The notes beneath the pieces are model-generated. The model made no database searches and was not told the origin of the DNA. It saw nothing but the letters and a program-made list of their open reading frames with translations. Of a stretch of 64,000 nt of DNA, positions 25,499-37,255 are shown piece by piece (position 1 is the stretch's first letter; every line of letters starts with the position of its first letter). The translations under genes were made by a program, and so were the position numbers. Origin of the DNA: Halichoerus grypus (lineage: Eukaryota; Chordata; Mammalia; Carnivora; Phocidae); the NCBI RefSeq assembly GCF_964656455.1, contig NC_135716.1, positions 107,230,389-107,294,388 of the forward strand. The letters are read 5' to 3'.

Positions 25499-27049
25499 GT
25501 GAGGCAAGAGAAAAGGCTATAATTTGGTGGTTAGTTTACCAGTATTGGTATACTATGCAGATCTCCTTGCCAGGCAAAGGACTTCATTTTGTGGTTTAAT
25601 GATTGACAGCCAACTGCAGTGTTCCTGCACTTAGAGAATAAAAATGCCTTAAAAAAAAAAAAAAAGAGGCATCATCGATATGTCATACTAATTTTTGAAT
25701 CCTTCACTGCTTCAGATAAAAACAATCTTATCGACAGAGCTGGCTTCTTCTTTTCTAAACCCCTCTCCAACTGAGAGGAGGTAAGGCTTTTCAAATGACA
25801 ACTGTATTAAAATCTTGAGACCTATTGAAAAAGTGTCCTTCAGTTTAAGATATATTGCAAACTCTTTAATTCCTATGTTAAAAGAAGATTGATATGAATC
25901 ATTGGCCACTGTCAGGTTGAAAAACAATGAATATCAATAAAAAGACAGTTTTAAATCATCATGGATTTAGTTTGAGATAGTGATAGACTCCAAAAAATAA
26001 TATTGAAGTATATCATGGCTAAATGCTGTTTCCATGCTAAGTTTTTCCACTTGGTCAGGATCACCGTATTGAAATGACTTCAGCCCGATTTCTCATTGGT
26101 AAACTGTGCCTTTAGACTGAACTAGAATCAAAAGTGACTGTGATCTCATTTTTATCCCTTCCGGTGAGAAGTAGTCAAGTTAAATTTGCTTATAGTCATT
26201 GAAAAATGAAGTCCGTTTCAAGTGTTTATAAATAAGCATACAATAAACGCCATAGACTGTCTGTAGAGTTTGCCTTTTTGATGGTACAGCCATGTTAATT
26301 TTTGATTAATTCCCTAGCTAAATACTTCAAAATAATTCTTAAGGATCAGAAGCTTGACTTTTTTCTATTAAAATTTCTGTTTGTAAAAATGTGTAGCTTT
26401 TTGTGTATGAAGGGGGATTTTGTAAAAGGAAATCAAGAAAAAAATGAGGAATGAGCCTATATCCAAGGGAGCTATGAAAACAAAACTATCTAGGTGGTGA
26501 TAGGGAAAGAAAATACCATGACTAATAAGTGATTTTAATGCCTTTTATTGACTTTATATAGGGTTCCAAACCTTTATTAAATGGCAGCATTTGACCTGAA
26601 AAGTAATTTAAAATGAAATTGTCTCCATAAAGGCAGAATATATTCTTACCAATATAGCAGTAGATTGTTACTTCAGGCAGATAACTCAAGATTAGAATGG
26701 TTAGAAAAAATAACTGAAAAATCTGATCCATGCCATACTGAACCTGACCTCAGTAGGTGCTGAGGGAGTATGAAAGAAATTAGCCACTACAAGGTCACTT
26801 GGTCCAAATGGGCTATAGGTGTTAGGAATTCCATGCCAAATCTCCAACACCTTGATGCCTGGGGCTGTGTGGCACTCATGAAAATATCACAGGAGAACAA
26901 AGCACCGAGAATCTTTAGCTTGCTGGTGGAAATTTAAATGCAAAAATTTTAATCAGAACTTTGTTCCTCTACATTCAGTGATTTAGTAAAGTTGAGTCTT
27001 ATACAAGTTGCAAAGGATTAAATTGAACAATACCTAGATACAGGTGGTA

Positions 27050-27155
27050 TAAGGAAAGCCTAGAGGTCAGGAGACCTGTGTTCAAATCCTGACTTAATTA
27101 CTCATTAATTCTGCCTTTGGACCTTTGGGAATGTCACACTGCCTTTTGGTTATCT
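27050..27155 (+). mobile_element. MIR SINE fragment
   Basis: 'cctagaggtcaggagacct' and 'gttcaaatcctgacttaat' follow the MIR head. Confidence 0.65.
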
Positions 27156-27344
27156 CAGTTATGGCTCTGAGACAGCACAATGTAGTCACAGAGGTGGAAT
27201 TCTCAGCTCAAGGACTTAAAAAATGTTTAAAATCTCAAATGCATTATCTTGAGCTTCACTGTCTTTATCCATAAAAAAGACAAAATTATAGTTTTTTATG
27301 CTTCTGAAACCCAAATTATATATGTTGAAAATAAAGAATCTAAT

Positions 27345-27478
27345 TTATCAAATACCTATTATATGCTGATTATCTTTTTAGAGGCTTAACATGCATGTCA
27401 TACTCAAAATTATGCCTGCCAGAGTAACTATTCTTTTCCCCATTTTACAAATTAGAAAATGTATGCTAAATTTTGTTG
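27345..27478 (-). mobile_element. MIR SINE
   Basis: 'caaatacctattatatgct' then 'ttttccccattttacaaat': reversed MIR 3' half. Confidence 0.72.
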
Positions 27479-28074
27479 AGATGGCTATAGCCCTGGAAAT
27501 GTTTGACTCAACCACTTAACATATGGGTCAGAAAGCTGAGAAACAGATTTTAAAAGAGTCAACTCAACTCATAGGAAAATTCACTCAGGAGAAAAGAACC
27601 ATAATAGAACTCTCTAAAAGGGATTTAAAATAAATATGTTAAAGATCCCCAAAGAGATAAAGACAGCAATAGCATCCATAGATGCTAGAACAGGAGAGAT
27701 GTAATGCCTTTGTTTAGGTGTTGATGGTAAGGCCTGCTGGGGCTAGAGCCCAGGCTTTTCCATTCTCAGCCCTACTGTTCTTCTCAATAATCATCCTGCC
27801 CCTTCCTCCCCATGTCCTTTGGTTGAGCTTCAGTTGAGCATAATGGAAGGCAGAACACATAGGTAAGTCCCTGCCAATCATCAGAGAACTCTGTGCCAGA
27901 GTCAGGATGAGAACAATGGCACTGGACTTCTATAATCCATGCAACTAGTCCTCAAAATGATCTTACTTGATTTTTGGATCCCTTTTCATGCACTGTATGG
28001 TCACTATATACCAGACAACATCCCGTGGGAAGGTAGCCTTCAAAGTGATTTTTTGTCAGTTTTGTTCTCTGGTA

Positions 28075-28332
28075 TCTTCGGTGCCTAGAACAATGCCTAC
28101 CAGATAGTAGGTGGTTGACCAATAAAATGCCTACCGTATGGCAGGCACTTGATAACTACAACTGAAAAATTGAATGTGCCGAGGAAATGTTTTAGATCAT
28201 GGGGCACATGAAGCAGACTATACAAATTCACTTGGTTCATTGATGATAAATATCTACTTGGACTGCTCAAACACGTGGTGGGGTACAGTTATCATGGAAA
28301 CAGAAGGATGAAAATGAGCATACCAGCTCATT
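28075..28332 (+). repeat. Local duplicated segment, copy A
   Basis: Shares 'gaggaaatgttttagatca' and 'gaaacagaaggatgaaaat' with copy B (30300-30890). The shared order goes beyond the L2 terminus they both contain. Confidence 0.7.
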
Positions 28333-29289
28333 GTAATTTTTCTCCTGTGATCCTCACCACCATCCTTTACAATCAGTGTTTTAAAGGTGAGACAAGCAAG
28401 TTTCAAAGTGGCCTAACTGACCTGTTTCGGGTCCAAAAGTAACATCTATGCAACTGTCTTAGTTTTTCCCTGCATCCCATCCCCACCTTAGCCTATTTCA
28501 GCAACTTCTCCTCCCAGAAATACACAGGTTAATAGGTTAACACAAAATCAGGTTTTGCCTGGTAGGTTGTTGGACTTACAATTTTGAGCTTTTTATTCTA
28601 AGTCGTAATATTTAACATTACTGTTGTCACCTTTCTTAAATGTCAGCTTCTTTTATTTACCTTCATCACTCTCACCTTGATCACGCTGACTTCTTTGTGC
28701 TGCATGGATTTGCTGTCAGGCACCACCCTGTGCTGGTCACCAGGCTTTTCTTACACTAGTCATTGACATCTTGTCAGCAGGGTCACCACCTTTGCCCCCA
28801 GGCCTGTGAATATTGCAATTGTTACCTTACTGATTGACACTTTTGAAAATTTGTCAACATGTTATTTATTATTTTTGGAGGGGGTGTGGGTCCTTGGCTA
28901 ACTTACAAGCCACTTCTTAAAGTTAATTCACTAGTTTATCCTTTTACCAAACCCGTTGGGTTTTATGACATAGGGCCTCTGTGTAATAGTCTATGTGCTA
29001 TTTTCTTAATGAATGATATTATAATTAGTAGAAGGTAAAAGAAACCAATGTTATTGCAGTAGCTCAGTTGATAAATTGAAACATTCACTTCAAAGTCAGA
29101 GCGTATACCAAAACTGTTGGTATATGCATAACTCTGCTCACCTCCTTCTCACATCTGCTCAGAAGTTACTTTATTAAAGAAGTCTCCGTGGTCACCAAGT
29201 GGAAACTTGTGTCCCTGCCCCTAGCCACACTGCTGCCTAACCCACATATACTCTGCATCCTGTTTCTGAGGAGAAGCCACTTGAAAACA

Positions 29290-30187
29290 CACTATTTTGG
29301 GTTCCTGGACCCAATTGCAATGTATGTTATGAGGGGGTAGGGACTCCCCATGCCGCAAAGCAATACTTGGGACACCAGTTGGGTATTCTACAATTTAAGT
29401 CAATTCCAACACTATCTACCTTGAAATAGAATCAGATCCCACAGGTAACCACAGTTCTGCTAGACTGTCCCACCTTCTGCCCTCCCCTGCCACTTCACAT
29501 GCCAGTCACAAGCCCAGGTTACCACCTGTGCTTTCTACCAACAAGCTGTAGATTGGAGATTCCAACGATCCCTTTCACCTCAGGATGCCAATCCTAAGTC
29601 CAGGTTGTTACCTGTACTTCTGACCAACTGGCTATAGATCAGAGGCTCCTATGACTGCCTCCTTGAGTTCAATATTTGCTAGAGTGGCTCACAGAACTCA
29701 GAGAAGCATTGTACTTACTAGCTCACTGGTTTATTATAAAAGGATATAATCCAGGAGCAGCTGGGTAGAAGAGATGCACAGGGCAAGTATGGAGAAAGGG
29801 TGCAGAGCTTCCATGCCCTCTCCAGGTGCACCTCTGTCCCCCATCTCCACCTGTATACCAACGTAGAAACTCTCTGAACCCTGTCCTTTTGGTTTTTTAT
29901 GGAGGCTTTATTACATAGTCACGATTGATTAAATCTTGATTCAACCTCCAGCCCCTGTCACATCCCTAGAGGTCAGGGGGTCAAAGGGATGGGATAGAAA
30001 GTTCCAAACCTTGAACCTTGTGGTGGATTCTCCTGGCGACCAGCCCCCATCCTTAGGTGCTTTCATCCATTAACATAAAAAAAGACACCGTCATTGCTCT
30101 CATCACTCGGGAAATTCTGAGGATTTTAGGAGTTAGAAACAGGACGAAGACCAAATATATATTCTTATTATAAATCACAACATCACA
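29290..30187 (-). mobile_element. Solitary endogenous-retrovirus LTR (ERVL/ERV3-like)
   Basis: On the minus strand the element begins TGTGATGTTGTGATTTATAA and continues through a recognisable mammalian LTR body. It has an AATAAA polyadenylation signal on the minus strand (plus-strand 29730-29735). The 3' end is blurred, so 29290 is approximate. No gag, pol or env is present: this is a relic LTR. Family name not assigned. Confidence 0.75.
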
Positions 30188-30191
30188 CGTA

Positions 30192-30220
30192 AACACAGGC
30201 ACACACACACACACACACAC
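30192..30220 (+). repeat. (CA)n microsatellite
   Basis: Follows 'gtaaacacaggc' directly after the LTR end at 30187. Confidence 0.93.
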
Positions 30221-30239
30221 TCATCTATATTTTTGATTC

Positions 30240-30375
30240 CTTCTCCTACCATCACCCTGTAATGTAAAATCCATGAAACCAGAAAATGTACTTTGTTTAC
30301 TGCTATGTTTTTAGCACCTGGTCACAGTGCCTACCATATAGTAAGCACTTCATAAATATTGTTGAAAGATCGAAA
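30240..30375 (+). mobile_element. L2 3' end fragment (part of duplicated segment B)
   Basis: 'acagtgcctaccatatagt' then 'cttcataaatattgttgaa'. A related terminus stands at 28075-28160. Confidence 0.65.
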
Positions 30376-30890
30376 ATGGCTAGGAAACATTTTAGATCAT
30401 GGGACACATGAGATTTAGGAAGCACATTTTACAAGTTCACTTGGCTTATTGGTGATTCTACCTTAGGTTGCTGTATTATTCAGCTTGGGTTGCCATAACA
30501 ATTTACCATAAACTAGGTGGCTTAAGCACTAGGTGTTTATATTCTCCCAGTTCTAGAGGCTGAAAGTCTGAGATCAGGGTACCAGCATGGTTGGGTTCTG
30601 GTGAGAGTTCTCCTAGCTGTGGATGGCTGCCTTCCCACTGTGTCCTCACATGTGTCTCTTCTCATAGAGCTACTAATCCCATCATGAGGGCCTTACCTCC
30701 ATGACCTCATCTAAACTTAAGTTACTATTCAAAGCCCAATCTCAAAATAATATCACTTCGGTGTTAGGGCTTCAACGGGTGAATTCTGGGGGAATGCAAT
30801 TCAGTCCATAGCAGTTGCTAAAAGCGCTGGTACCTGGCAGTGGGAGTAAAGTTTAAATGGAAACAGAAGAATAAAAAAGAGCATGCCAGG
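30300..30890 (+). repeat. Local duplicated segment, copy B, interrupted by the MLT1 LTR
   Basis: 'taggaaacattttagatca' before the LTR and 'gaaacagaagaataaaaaa' after it match copy A in order; removal of 30472-30813 plus one duplication restores collinearity. Confidence 0.7.
30472..30813 (-). mobile_element. MLT1-type LTR (ERVL-MaLR), solitary
   Basis: 342 bp beginning TG and ending CA. On the minus strand it starts TGCTATGGACTGAATTGCAT and includes the MLT1 signatures 'tgaggacacagtggga' and a degenerate 3' end matching 'ttatggcaacc'. Perfect 5-bp duplications 'gttgc' at 30467-30471 and 30814-30818, as expected for this class. Non-coding. Confidence 0.88.
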
Positions 30891-31400
30891 AAGAGAGAAT
30901 AGCAATTGCAAACACCCAGGGAAAGATAGAGTTTAGTGGATGTCATACGTGACTGATAGGTGTATTAACAAAGATAGTGGCATAAGGTCAGTTTGGTAAA
31001 CGGGGACAGGACCAGTTCATGAATGATCTTGTAGGCTATAATAGTTTGAATGTTAACAAAATGCAATGAGAAATGAATGAAAAGTTTTAAACAATCAAAT
31101 TTGTGTTTTTAAAAGGCTCTGGTGCAAAGTAAAGAGTAGATTCTAGTAGGAGGCAAGGAAAATGGAAGAAACAGTAAAAATAATCCCAGTAAGAGATAAT
31201 GATGGCAATGATTATAGATAGAAGTGTATGGATTCATATATTTTGAAGATAGAGTCATTAGAAGATTTGCTGGTAGAAGAAAAATGGGGAATGAAAGAAA
31301 AGAAGTATCAAGAACAATACACAGATTTTTAGCTTAAGCTGAATTAATGGTAGTGTCATAAAGTAAATGGGGAAAACTAGGGGAGGAATAGTTTTTTTGT
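30880..31400. mobile_element. Old L1M-like repeat family, copy 3
   Basis: 'agcaattgcaaacacccag', 'gatcttgtaggctataata', 'gaagatagagtcattagaa', 'gaagtatcaagaacaatac', 'ggggaaaactaggggagga' in family order. Confidence 0.6.
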
Positions 31401-31414
31401 TGAGGAGGAGGAAT

Positions 31415-31480
31415 TTTTGCATGACACTACCTTAAGTTGCTTAAGAGCTGGTAGTTGGGGGTGGAGGTAAAGTTTAGATG
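31415..31480 (+). repeat. Local duplicated segment, copy C (short)
   Basis: 'actaccttaagttgcttaa' and 'ggtaaagtttagatgaaga' align with copy B across its LTR insertion site. It shows the single, unduplicated 'gttgc'. Confidence 0.6.
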
Positions 31481-32547
31481 AAGAAAAAGATCACATGGAT
31501 TTGAGTTAATGTTTAGTTTTGTAGCCTAATTCTGCACTCAGGTTACAAATATCTTATTAAGAGCAATGCGAATATAATCCTTTAAAGAAGTGAATAAAAT
31601 GGGTTCATTATTTTTTAGAAACTTTTCTATACCCTCATATCTTTTCTAAAATTTTCATTACAAATAGTAATTTCTCAAAATGGAGAAATGAAATCTGATT
31701 TTATGTCATAATTGTAATCACTGTACCTAGGCCTTTCCGCCATGGAAGCAGCTAATCCAAATTAATTTCTGCTTTGCAAGTTTTTCCCCTCTATAGATAT
31801 TTCTTCAAAGGGCAAAGTAACTGACCTGGAGTTAATTAATGCATAAATCCAGCCTATGAATTAATCTCGTCCTAAGTGGCTATACAGTGTTATTTATTCT
31901 TTGCCTTAAAATAATCTCAGAATGGATGCTTCTAGAGCAGCTGTACCCCAAGATAGGAACCATTGTAGTTATATAACAATGAAATATAAATAAAATGAGT
32001 AAGTGAAAGCTGTTTGATGATTTTAAATCGGATGGAACATAGTGGTAGTTATTTTCTCTTCTTCAATCAAATATAACCCTACCAATAGTCTTGCTTTTAG
32101 CAGTGCTTTTTTTTTTTTTTTTTTTTTCATTCTAGTAAAACAAATTAGGGAAAAATGCAATTGGGATACATAATTATGATGTGATTTGCTTTTCCTCAAC
32201 AACATAACCATTATACATGTAAATTTCTCTGTGTATAATTCCATGACCCAGACAGGTATAGTAGGAGAATACCAGTGATAAAGAGTAATAATGTAATAAT
32301 AAAATAATAGGCCATTATAGTTTAAGATTGTATTTGTTTTTATTTTCATTCTGAAATGAAAGGCATTATACTTGATTATCTTATCAATATCTGAATGGAA
32401 TATACTTTTTATATTTGACAACAGATTTTTCTGTGTGTGTACATGTGTTGTGTGTGTTCAGTCAAACCATTGTGAATAGTTTTCAGATCAGTTTCCAATT
32501 TTGAGGACATTAATACTTTAGAAGAATATTGTTTATGTAAATAAGAG

Positions 32548-32720
32548 CAGCTTGATATAATGTAGGCTGTGTAAGCTTTGAATTCAAGTCTCACTCTATT
32601 ACTTATTGGCTTCTTATCCTTGAAGAAGTTGCTTATTTTCTTTGAGCCTCACTTCCCTCATTTTCAGTAGAATAATGCCTAATTTGAAGAGCTGTGATCA
32701 TAAGGAGAGAGTAAGTACAG
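32548..32720 (+). mobile_element. MIR SINE
   Basis: 'ttgaattcaagtctcactc', 'gttgcttattttctttgag' and 'cctcacttccctcattttc'. Confidence 0.75.
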
Positions 32721-33054
32721 AACACTTCTCACTGGGTCTGATCTAAGTATTCTTTACAAGTAGACAAGTATCTTACTGATTCTGAGAATAAACTAAGTGT
32801 CCTGTTTTTACAGTAGGCCTCAATATTTGGACAATGTAATGATGGCTGTCAGAATTGTTACTTTATAAGCAGATAAAAGTCCCCATATGGGCACTTTGTA
32901 GAGTATCTGCCCACCTTATAATAATACTTTATTCTCTTGAACAGGCCCCTGGTAGCCATTTATTTTAAAAAAGTAGACATGTAATGCAATCATGACCAAA
33001 CTTGAATTTCTCACTTGAGAATTAGGAATTAGGAGGAGCATTGACATGGCTAAA

Positions 33055-33440
33055 GAAGCAATTCTCAGCCTTGGATGCACAGTTCAATTCCTTTTTTTTT
33101 TTTAAGGATTTTATTTATTTATTCATGAGAGACAGAGAGAGACAGAGAGAGAGGCAGAGGCAGAGGGAGAAGCAGGCTCCCCAAGGAGCAAGGAGCCCAA
33201 TGCGGGACTCGATCCCAAGACCCCAGGACCATGACCTGAGCCAAAGGCAGACGCTTAACTGACTGAGCCACCCAGGTGTCCCACACAGTTCAATTCCTTG
33301 AAGAGTATTCGAAAACTACTATTGCTTGAGCCATACTCCAAGCAATTCTGATGTAATTAGTGTGGAGTCTGTCTGACCAGGACATCAGAATTTTTAAAAC
33401 TCTTCAAATGTTTTTAATATGTAGAGTTAAAAATGACTGG
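33055..33440 (+). mobile_element. MER5A DNA transposon, split by a CAN SINE
   Basis: 'caattctcagccttggatg' at the left and 'gcaattctgatgtaattag', 'ggacatcagaatttttaaa' at the right follow the MER5A (non-autonomous hAT) consensus order once the SINE at 33094-33283 and one duplication copy are removed. Confidence 0.78.
33094..33283 (-). mobile_element. CAN SINE inserted in MER5A
   Basis: Reversed copy with a 'ttattcatgagagacagag' tail region, a slightly different subfamily from its neighbours. Perfect 16-bp target duplications 'cacagttcaattcctt' at 33078-33093 and 33284-33299. It splits an older MER5A element. Confidence 0.95.
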
Positions 33441-34104
33441 GCTAGACCTATAGAATAGCAACCATTCTGCATAAAGAATCAGAGGAAGCCAGTTGGCAGA
33501 GACAGAAGACTAAACTAGAAGCATGTAGAAGAGTAGAGAGAGGGAGAGACAGATTATATGGCTTTCCATGAGGATCCCCAGCCTTTCCTAGAGGCTTACC
33601 CGCATTCCTGAGTTTCATGAGATGCTTCTGTACCCTCACTCTTAACAGCCATCTGAGGCTAGTTTCTATTGGTTGCAATCGAACAAATCTGATCTAAGCC
33701 AGAAGTTAAAAATCATGTGGGGCAGAAAAATGTTTCATTTTAAACTGGATCCTAGCAAAATTGTGAGGTCAGTAAACGTTTTTGTCACTTTATGTGCCTG
33801 ATATAGAATGTTAATTGCCCAGAGTAGTTATGTATCATTGCATTAAATAATTCTTCTTAGTGCCTTTGCTAAACTCAACAGTCTTCCAATGGTAAGAGTT
33901 GAATGTTAGTCTAGATTAGAATCAGACTAATGGAATATATATCTGGAATGCATTTGATGATGATTTCATGTAAGTTGATTATCATCTTACTGGGGACTGA
34001 TGCAAAAAAGAGACTAAGTAAAGATCACTAGTCTGACGTATCCAACTAATATTTTGAGCATCTTTCTGCCAAATCTTATGCTAGCTGCTTAAATTAAATT
34101 AGGT

Positions 34105-34530
34105 AGGAGACACACATGGAAACTAACAAGTGCAGAGTATGATAAGGGAACAACTTTGCTTGTGGATAGCCAGGCAGGTTTCATAGTGTGATGACAACAG
34201 GACTGACTCTTGGAAGATTGGTTGGAATTGTCAAAGCAGAAAAGCCAGACAGGAAAGGACATTTTGGGGCAGGGTGGGGAAGGAGTCAAAATGCATAGGT
34301 ACATTAATGATATTGTTTTGTTTGAGAAATTATAAGCAGTTTAATAAGTGGAAGCATAAAACGTTGTGAGGGAATGGTAGTAGATGAGATTAGAAAGGCT
34401 GAAAGAGGAGATTAGAAAGTGTGGGGAGTGGGGAAGAGCCCAGATCACAGCTAGGGTTATATAATGCTGAGGAGCTGGTGCTATATTCTGCAGGTAGTGA
34501 AGAGCCTTGAAGGATTTTGTAGGTAGAAAT
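34105..34530. mobile_element. Old L1M-like repeat family, copy 4
   Basis: 'agtgaagagccttgaagga' and 'ttttgtaggtagaaatgaa' plus 'aatgctgaggagctggtgc' resemble the family; diverged. Confidence 0.4.
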
Positions 34531-35287
34531 GAAATGAGAAAATTTAAGTGTAACCCATATAAATTTGGGACCTCTCATGATTTATGCATGTCATGCAGAT
34601 AATTTTTTTATATGGAATTTTAAGTGACTAAAATCCTCACTCAGTCTCCCCTTAAAAAATTCTGAGAGGGAAAATCAAACTTTCTAAAAAGTCATCTTTA
34701 GACATCCCTCTCATTTGCAATGTCTCTTAATGTCTGACAATGGCTTCTATAGAAGAAATGTCATTTTTTACCTTTACACTGAAAATCTGCTCGACATCTC
34801 ACTTTTCCTTTGTCTCTACTTTTACCTCCCTGCTCTGTCCTCCTCTCAATTCTTTATCACTTTAGCTTCCTTTGATTCTATAGGGTTTTTGTTTTGTTTT
34901 GTTTTGCATTTCCATTAAGTATATTTTGAACAACCAAAGAAATCGTGGTAATGTCCAGATTATAAGACAGTTCCTGTTTTAGAAAGGGAAAGGAAGGAGG
35001 AAATCACATAAATTCAAGTTCTTGTATTTAACCCTTTCAACTATGTTAGCACAGTTCTCAATTTCAGAACAGAAAAGGTAAATGAGATATCCAACAAAGG
35101 ACAATGAAAATGTCAAAAAGCACTGTGTATGAAAAATAGTTATGAAGCTATAAATGCTTACCCTGGGGAAAAAGGAGATTTGGAAAGAATGTGATAGTTC
35201 TTTAAAACATATTTAAAGATTGCCACGGGAAAAAGTGATTTTATTTACCTTTGTCTCTAAGAGGGCAGAGTTGCCTTTAAGGGTATT

Positions 35288-35341
35288 TTATATATATATA
35301 AAATATATATATAAATATATAAAAATATATTACATATATTT
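35288..35341 (+). repeat. AT-rich (TA)n-like tract
   Basis: Interrupted TATATA and AAATATATA runs over about 54 bp. Confidence 0.9.
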
Positions 35342-35734
35342 CTAATTCTAATGGAGATACTGATTTGAATAAGATATGATCACTGCCCTCAAGGAGCTTA
35401 TGTTCTGTTTGAAGAGAAAATCAACATGTACAGCCCCATATGATGACTACTGAGGTACAGGCATATTTTAAATTGCAACATAGCAGAGATGACAGGAAGA
35501 TATATTTGACAAGGGTATGGAATGCTTTAAGGAAATGCCCCAGGAAACATATACTTGCATGAATGAACTGAGTTTGGAAAGATGAATAGTCATTTGATGG
35601 GTAAAGAAAACGGATTATATGTTAGGTCAGTGGAAATACATAAAATAATGCATGGAGACTTGTAGCAGTGTGATGAACTACCTGTGGTTTTAATTCTGTG
35701 TGTCGTTGGTTGGTTGGTAGCTTTATTTGCATTC

Positions 35735-35815
35735 TTCTGTTTGTGAGCTCCAGAGACCTGTCTGTTCTGTTCATCTCTATAAAGTTCTCAATAAATACAT
35801 GAACGAAAATAGTTT
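35735..35815 (+). mobile_element. L2 3' end fragment
   Basis: 'ttgtgagctccagagacct' then 'ttctcaataaatacatgaa'. Confidence 0.6.
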
Positions 35816-36229
35816 TATATGAATGTTAAGAATTGTGTCTGAGTTCATGGGCACTACATTATGGAAGCAATCAGTATATGCCATGAAAAGAAATTTGAAT
35901 TTGGTTTCCTGAAGATGTGGATAAGTTTTAGCATATTAGTGATTGAACACATAACCAAATATTTTCAGTGTAATTAGTAAATTGAAATAATGTTATTTTT
36001 TTATGCCCTGGGAGTAGTCCAGATAAAATTATTTATCTACAGTGGCCAGGGAGTGCTTTAGATTGGGAAATTTTATACTAGGTGGAGAAGAGAGAGATGG
36101 AATGGGAAAGGGTGCAGAGGCAGGATGGCACAGAGTATTTTTGAGGAAGAATGACTGAAACATTTGATTTCTGAGAGATGACTTAAGGTGCTGGAAGGAA
36201 AATTGACCAAAAAAATAGAAAAAATATAC

Positions 36230-36322
36230 ACTTTATTCTGGCTCTGCCACTAGCTGAATAACTTATAGGTACTCCCTTAACCTCCTTTACCCTTAGTTTT
36301 CTCTTTGTAAAATAAAGCTTTT
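36230..36322 (+). mobile_element. MIR SINE fragment
   Basis: 'tggctctgccactagctga' and 'cttagttttctctttgtaa'. Confidence 0.7.
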
Positions 36323-36495
36323 AAGGTTAATCATCTCTTTGATTGTTCTAGTTCTAAATGTTTTTAAGTTTATGTGTAATACTAAATATAGCTGAAAGGA
36401 TTGATTTGGGACAATCTGTGGAGGAAGCTAAAGAGTAGTCTGTTTACCTTGATCTTCACTTACTGGTTTTTCATTGATTCTTTTAGAAAATTATT

Positions 36496-36697
36496 ATTTT
36501 TTTTTTTTAAAGATTTTATTTATTTATTTGACAGAGAGAGACACAGCGAGAGAGGGAACACAAGCAGGGGGAGCAGGAGAGGGAGAAGCAGGCTTCCCGC
36601 CGAGCAGGGAGCCCGATGCGGGGCTCGATCCCAGGACCCTGGGATCATGACCTGAGCCGAAGGCAGACGCTTAACGAATGAGCCAGCCAGGCGCCCC
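36496..36697 (-). mobile_element. CAN SINE
   Basis: Reversed full copy with 12-bp target duplications 'tagaaaattatt' at 36484-36495 and 36698-36709. Confidence 0.95.
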
Positions 36698-37150
36698 TAG
36701 AAAATTATTTTTAATATACCTTTAATTCTGTTTGTTTCATATAAATTAATTTATGTTCAGTATTGAAAGTATAAAAGATAAAAGGAGCAAAAATTTAAAA
36801 ATTAAAGGTCATACCAATCCCACCCAGTTCAGATAACACTAGTTAATATATTGGTATTTACTCTTTATGATAGATGGGTAAACAGAGAAGCATATAGCAA
36901 TACACATGATAACATATACTATTATATATATTAAATATTTATTTGTTTCCTTATTTTTTACTGAAAACTTTTGGACTTACATATAATGTTAACCCACTAT
37001 TTTTTCACTTAGTACAGGATAAACACTTTTTCATGCCAGTACATTTTTTTTTTCCTTGTATCAGTTTCTATATCAGTCTGATGCCAGTGTAACATTCCTT
37101 TTTACAGTGGTATTATTGGGGAACTAATCTTCATTTCTCAACATCTAGGT

Positions 37151-37194
<44 letters not shown>

Positions 37195-37215
37195 TCCTTC
37201 TTTCTTTCTTTCTTT
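37151..37215 (+). repeat. (TTTC)n microsatellite
   Basis: About sixteen TTTC units with one CCTTC interruption; probably the expanded A-rich tail of the adjoining minus-strand LINE-1 stub. Confidence 0.95.
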
Positions 37216-37255
37216 TAATTAAGTTTTTTTATTTTAATTCCAGTATAGTTAACAT
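37216..37255 (-). mobile_element. LINE-1 3' terminal stub with (GAAA)n tail
   Basis: 'attttaattccagtatagt' plus 'taacat' is the reversed last ~40 bp of a LINE-1 3' end. It sits against a (TTTC)n run (37151-37215) that is probably its expanded A-rich tail. 'tctagg' repeats on both sides as a possible target duplication. Confidence 0.7.

Noticed and set aside
32023..32421. 132-codon open frame, minus
   Set aside because: Contains a lysine run from a poly-T tract and otherwise AT-rich intron; no recognisable protein.
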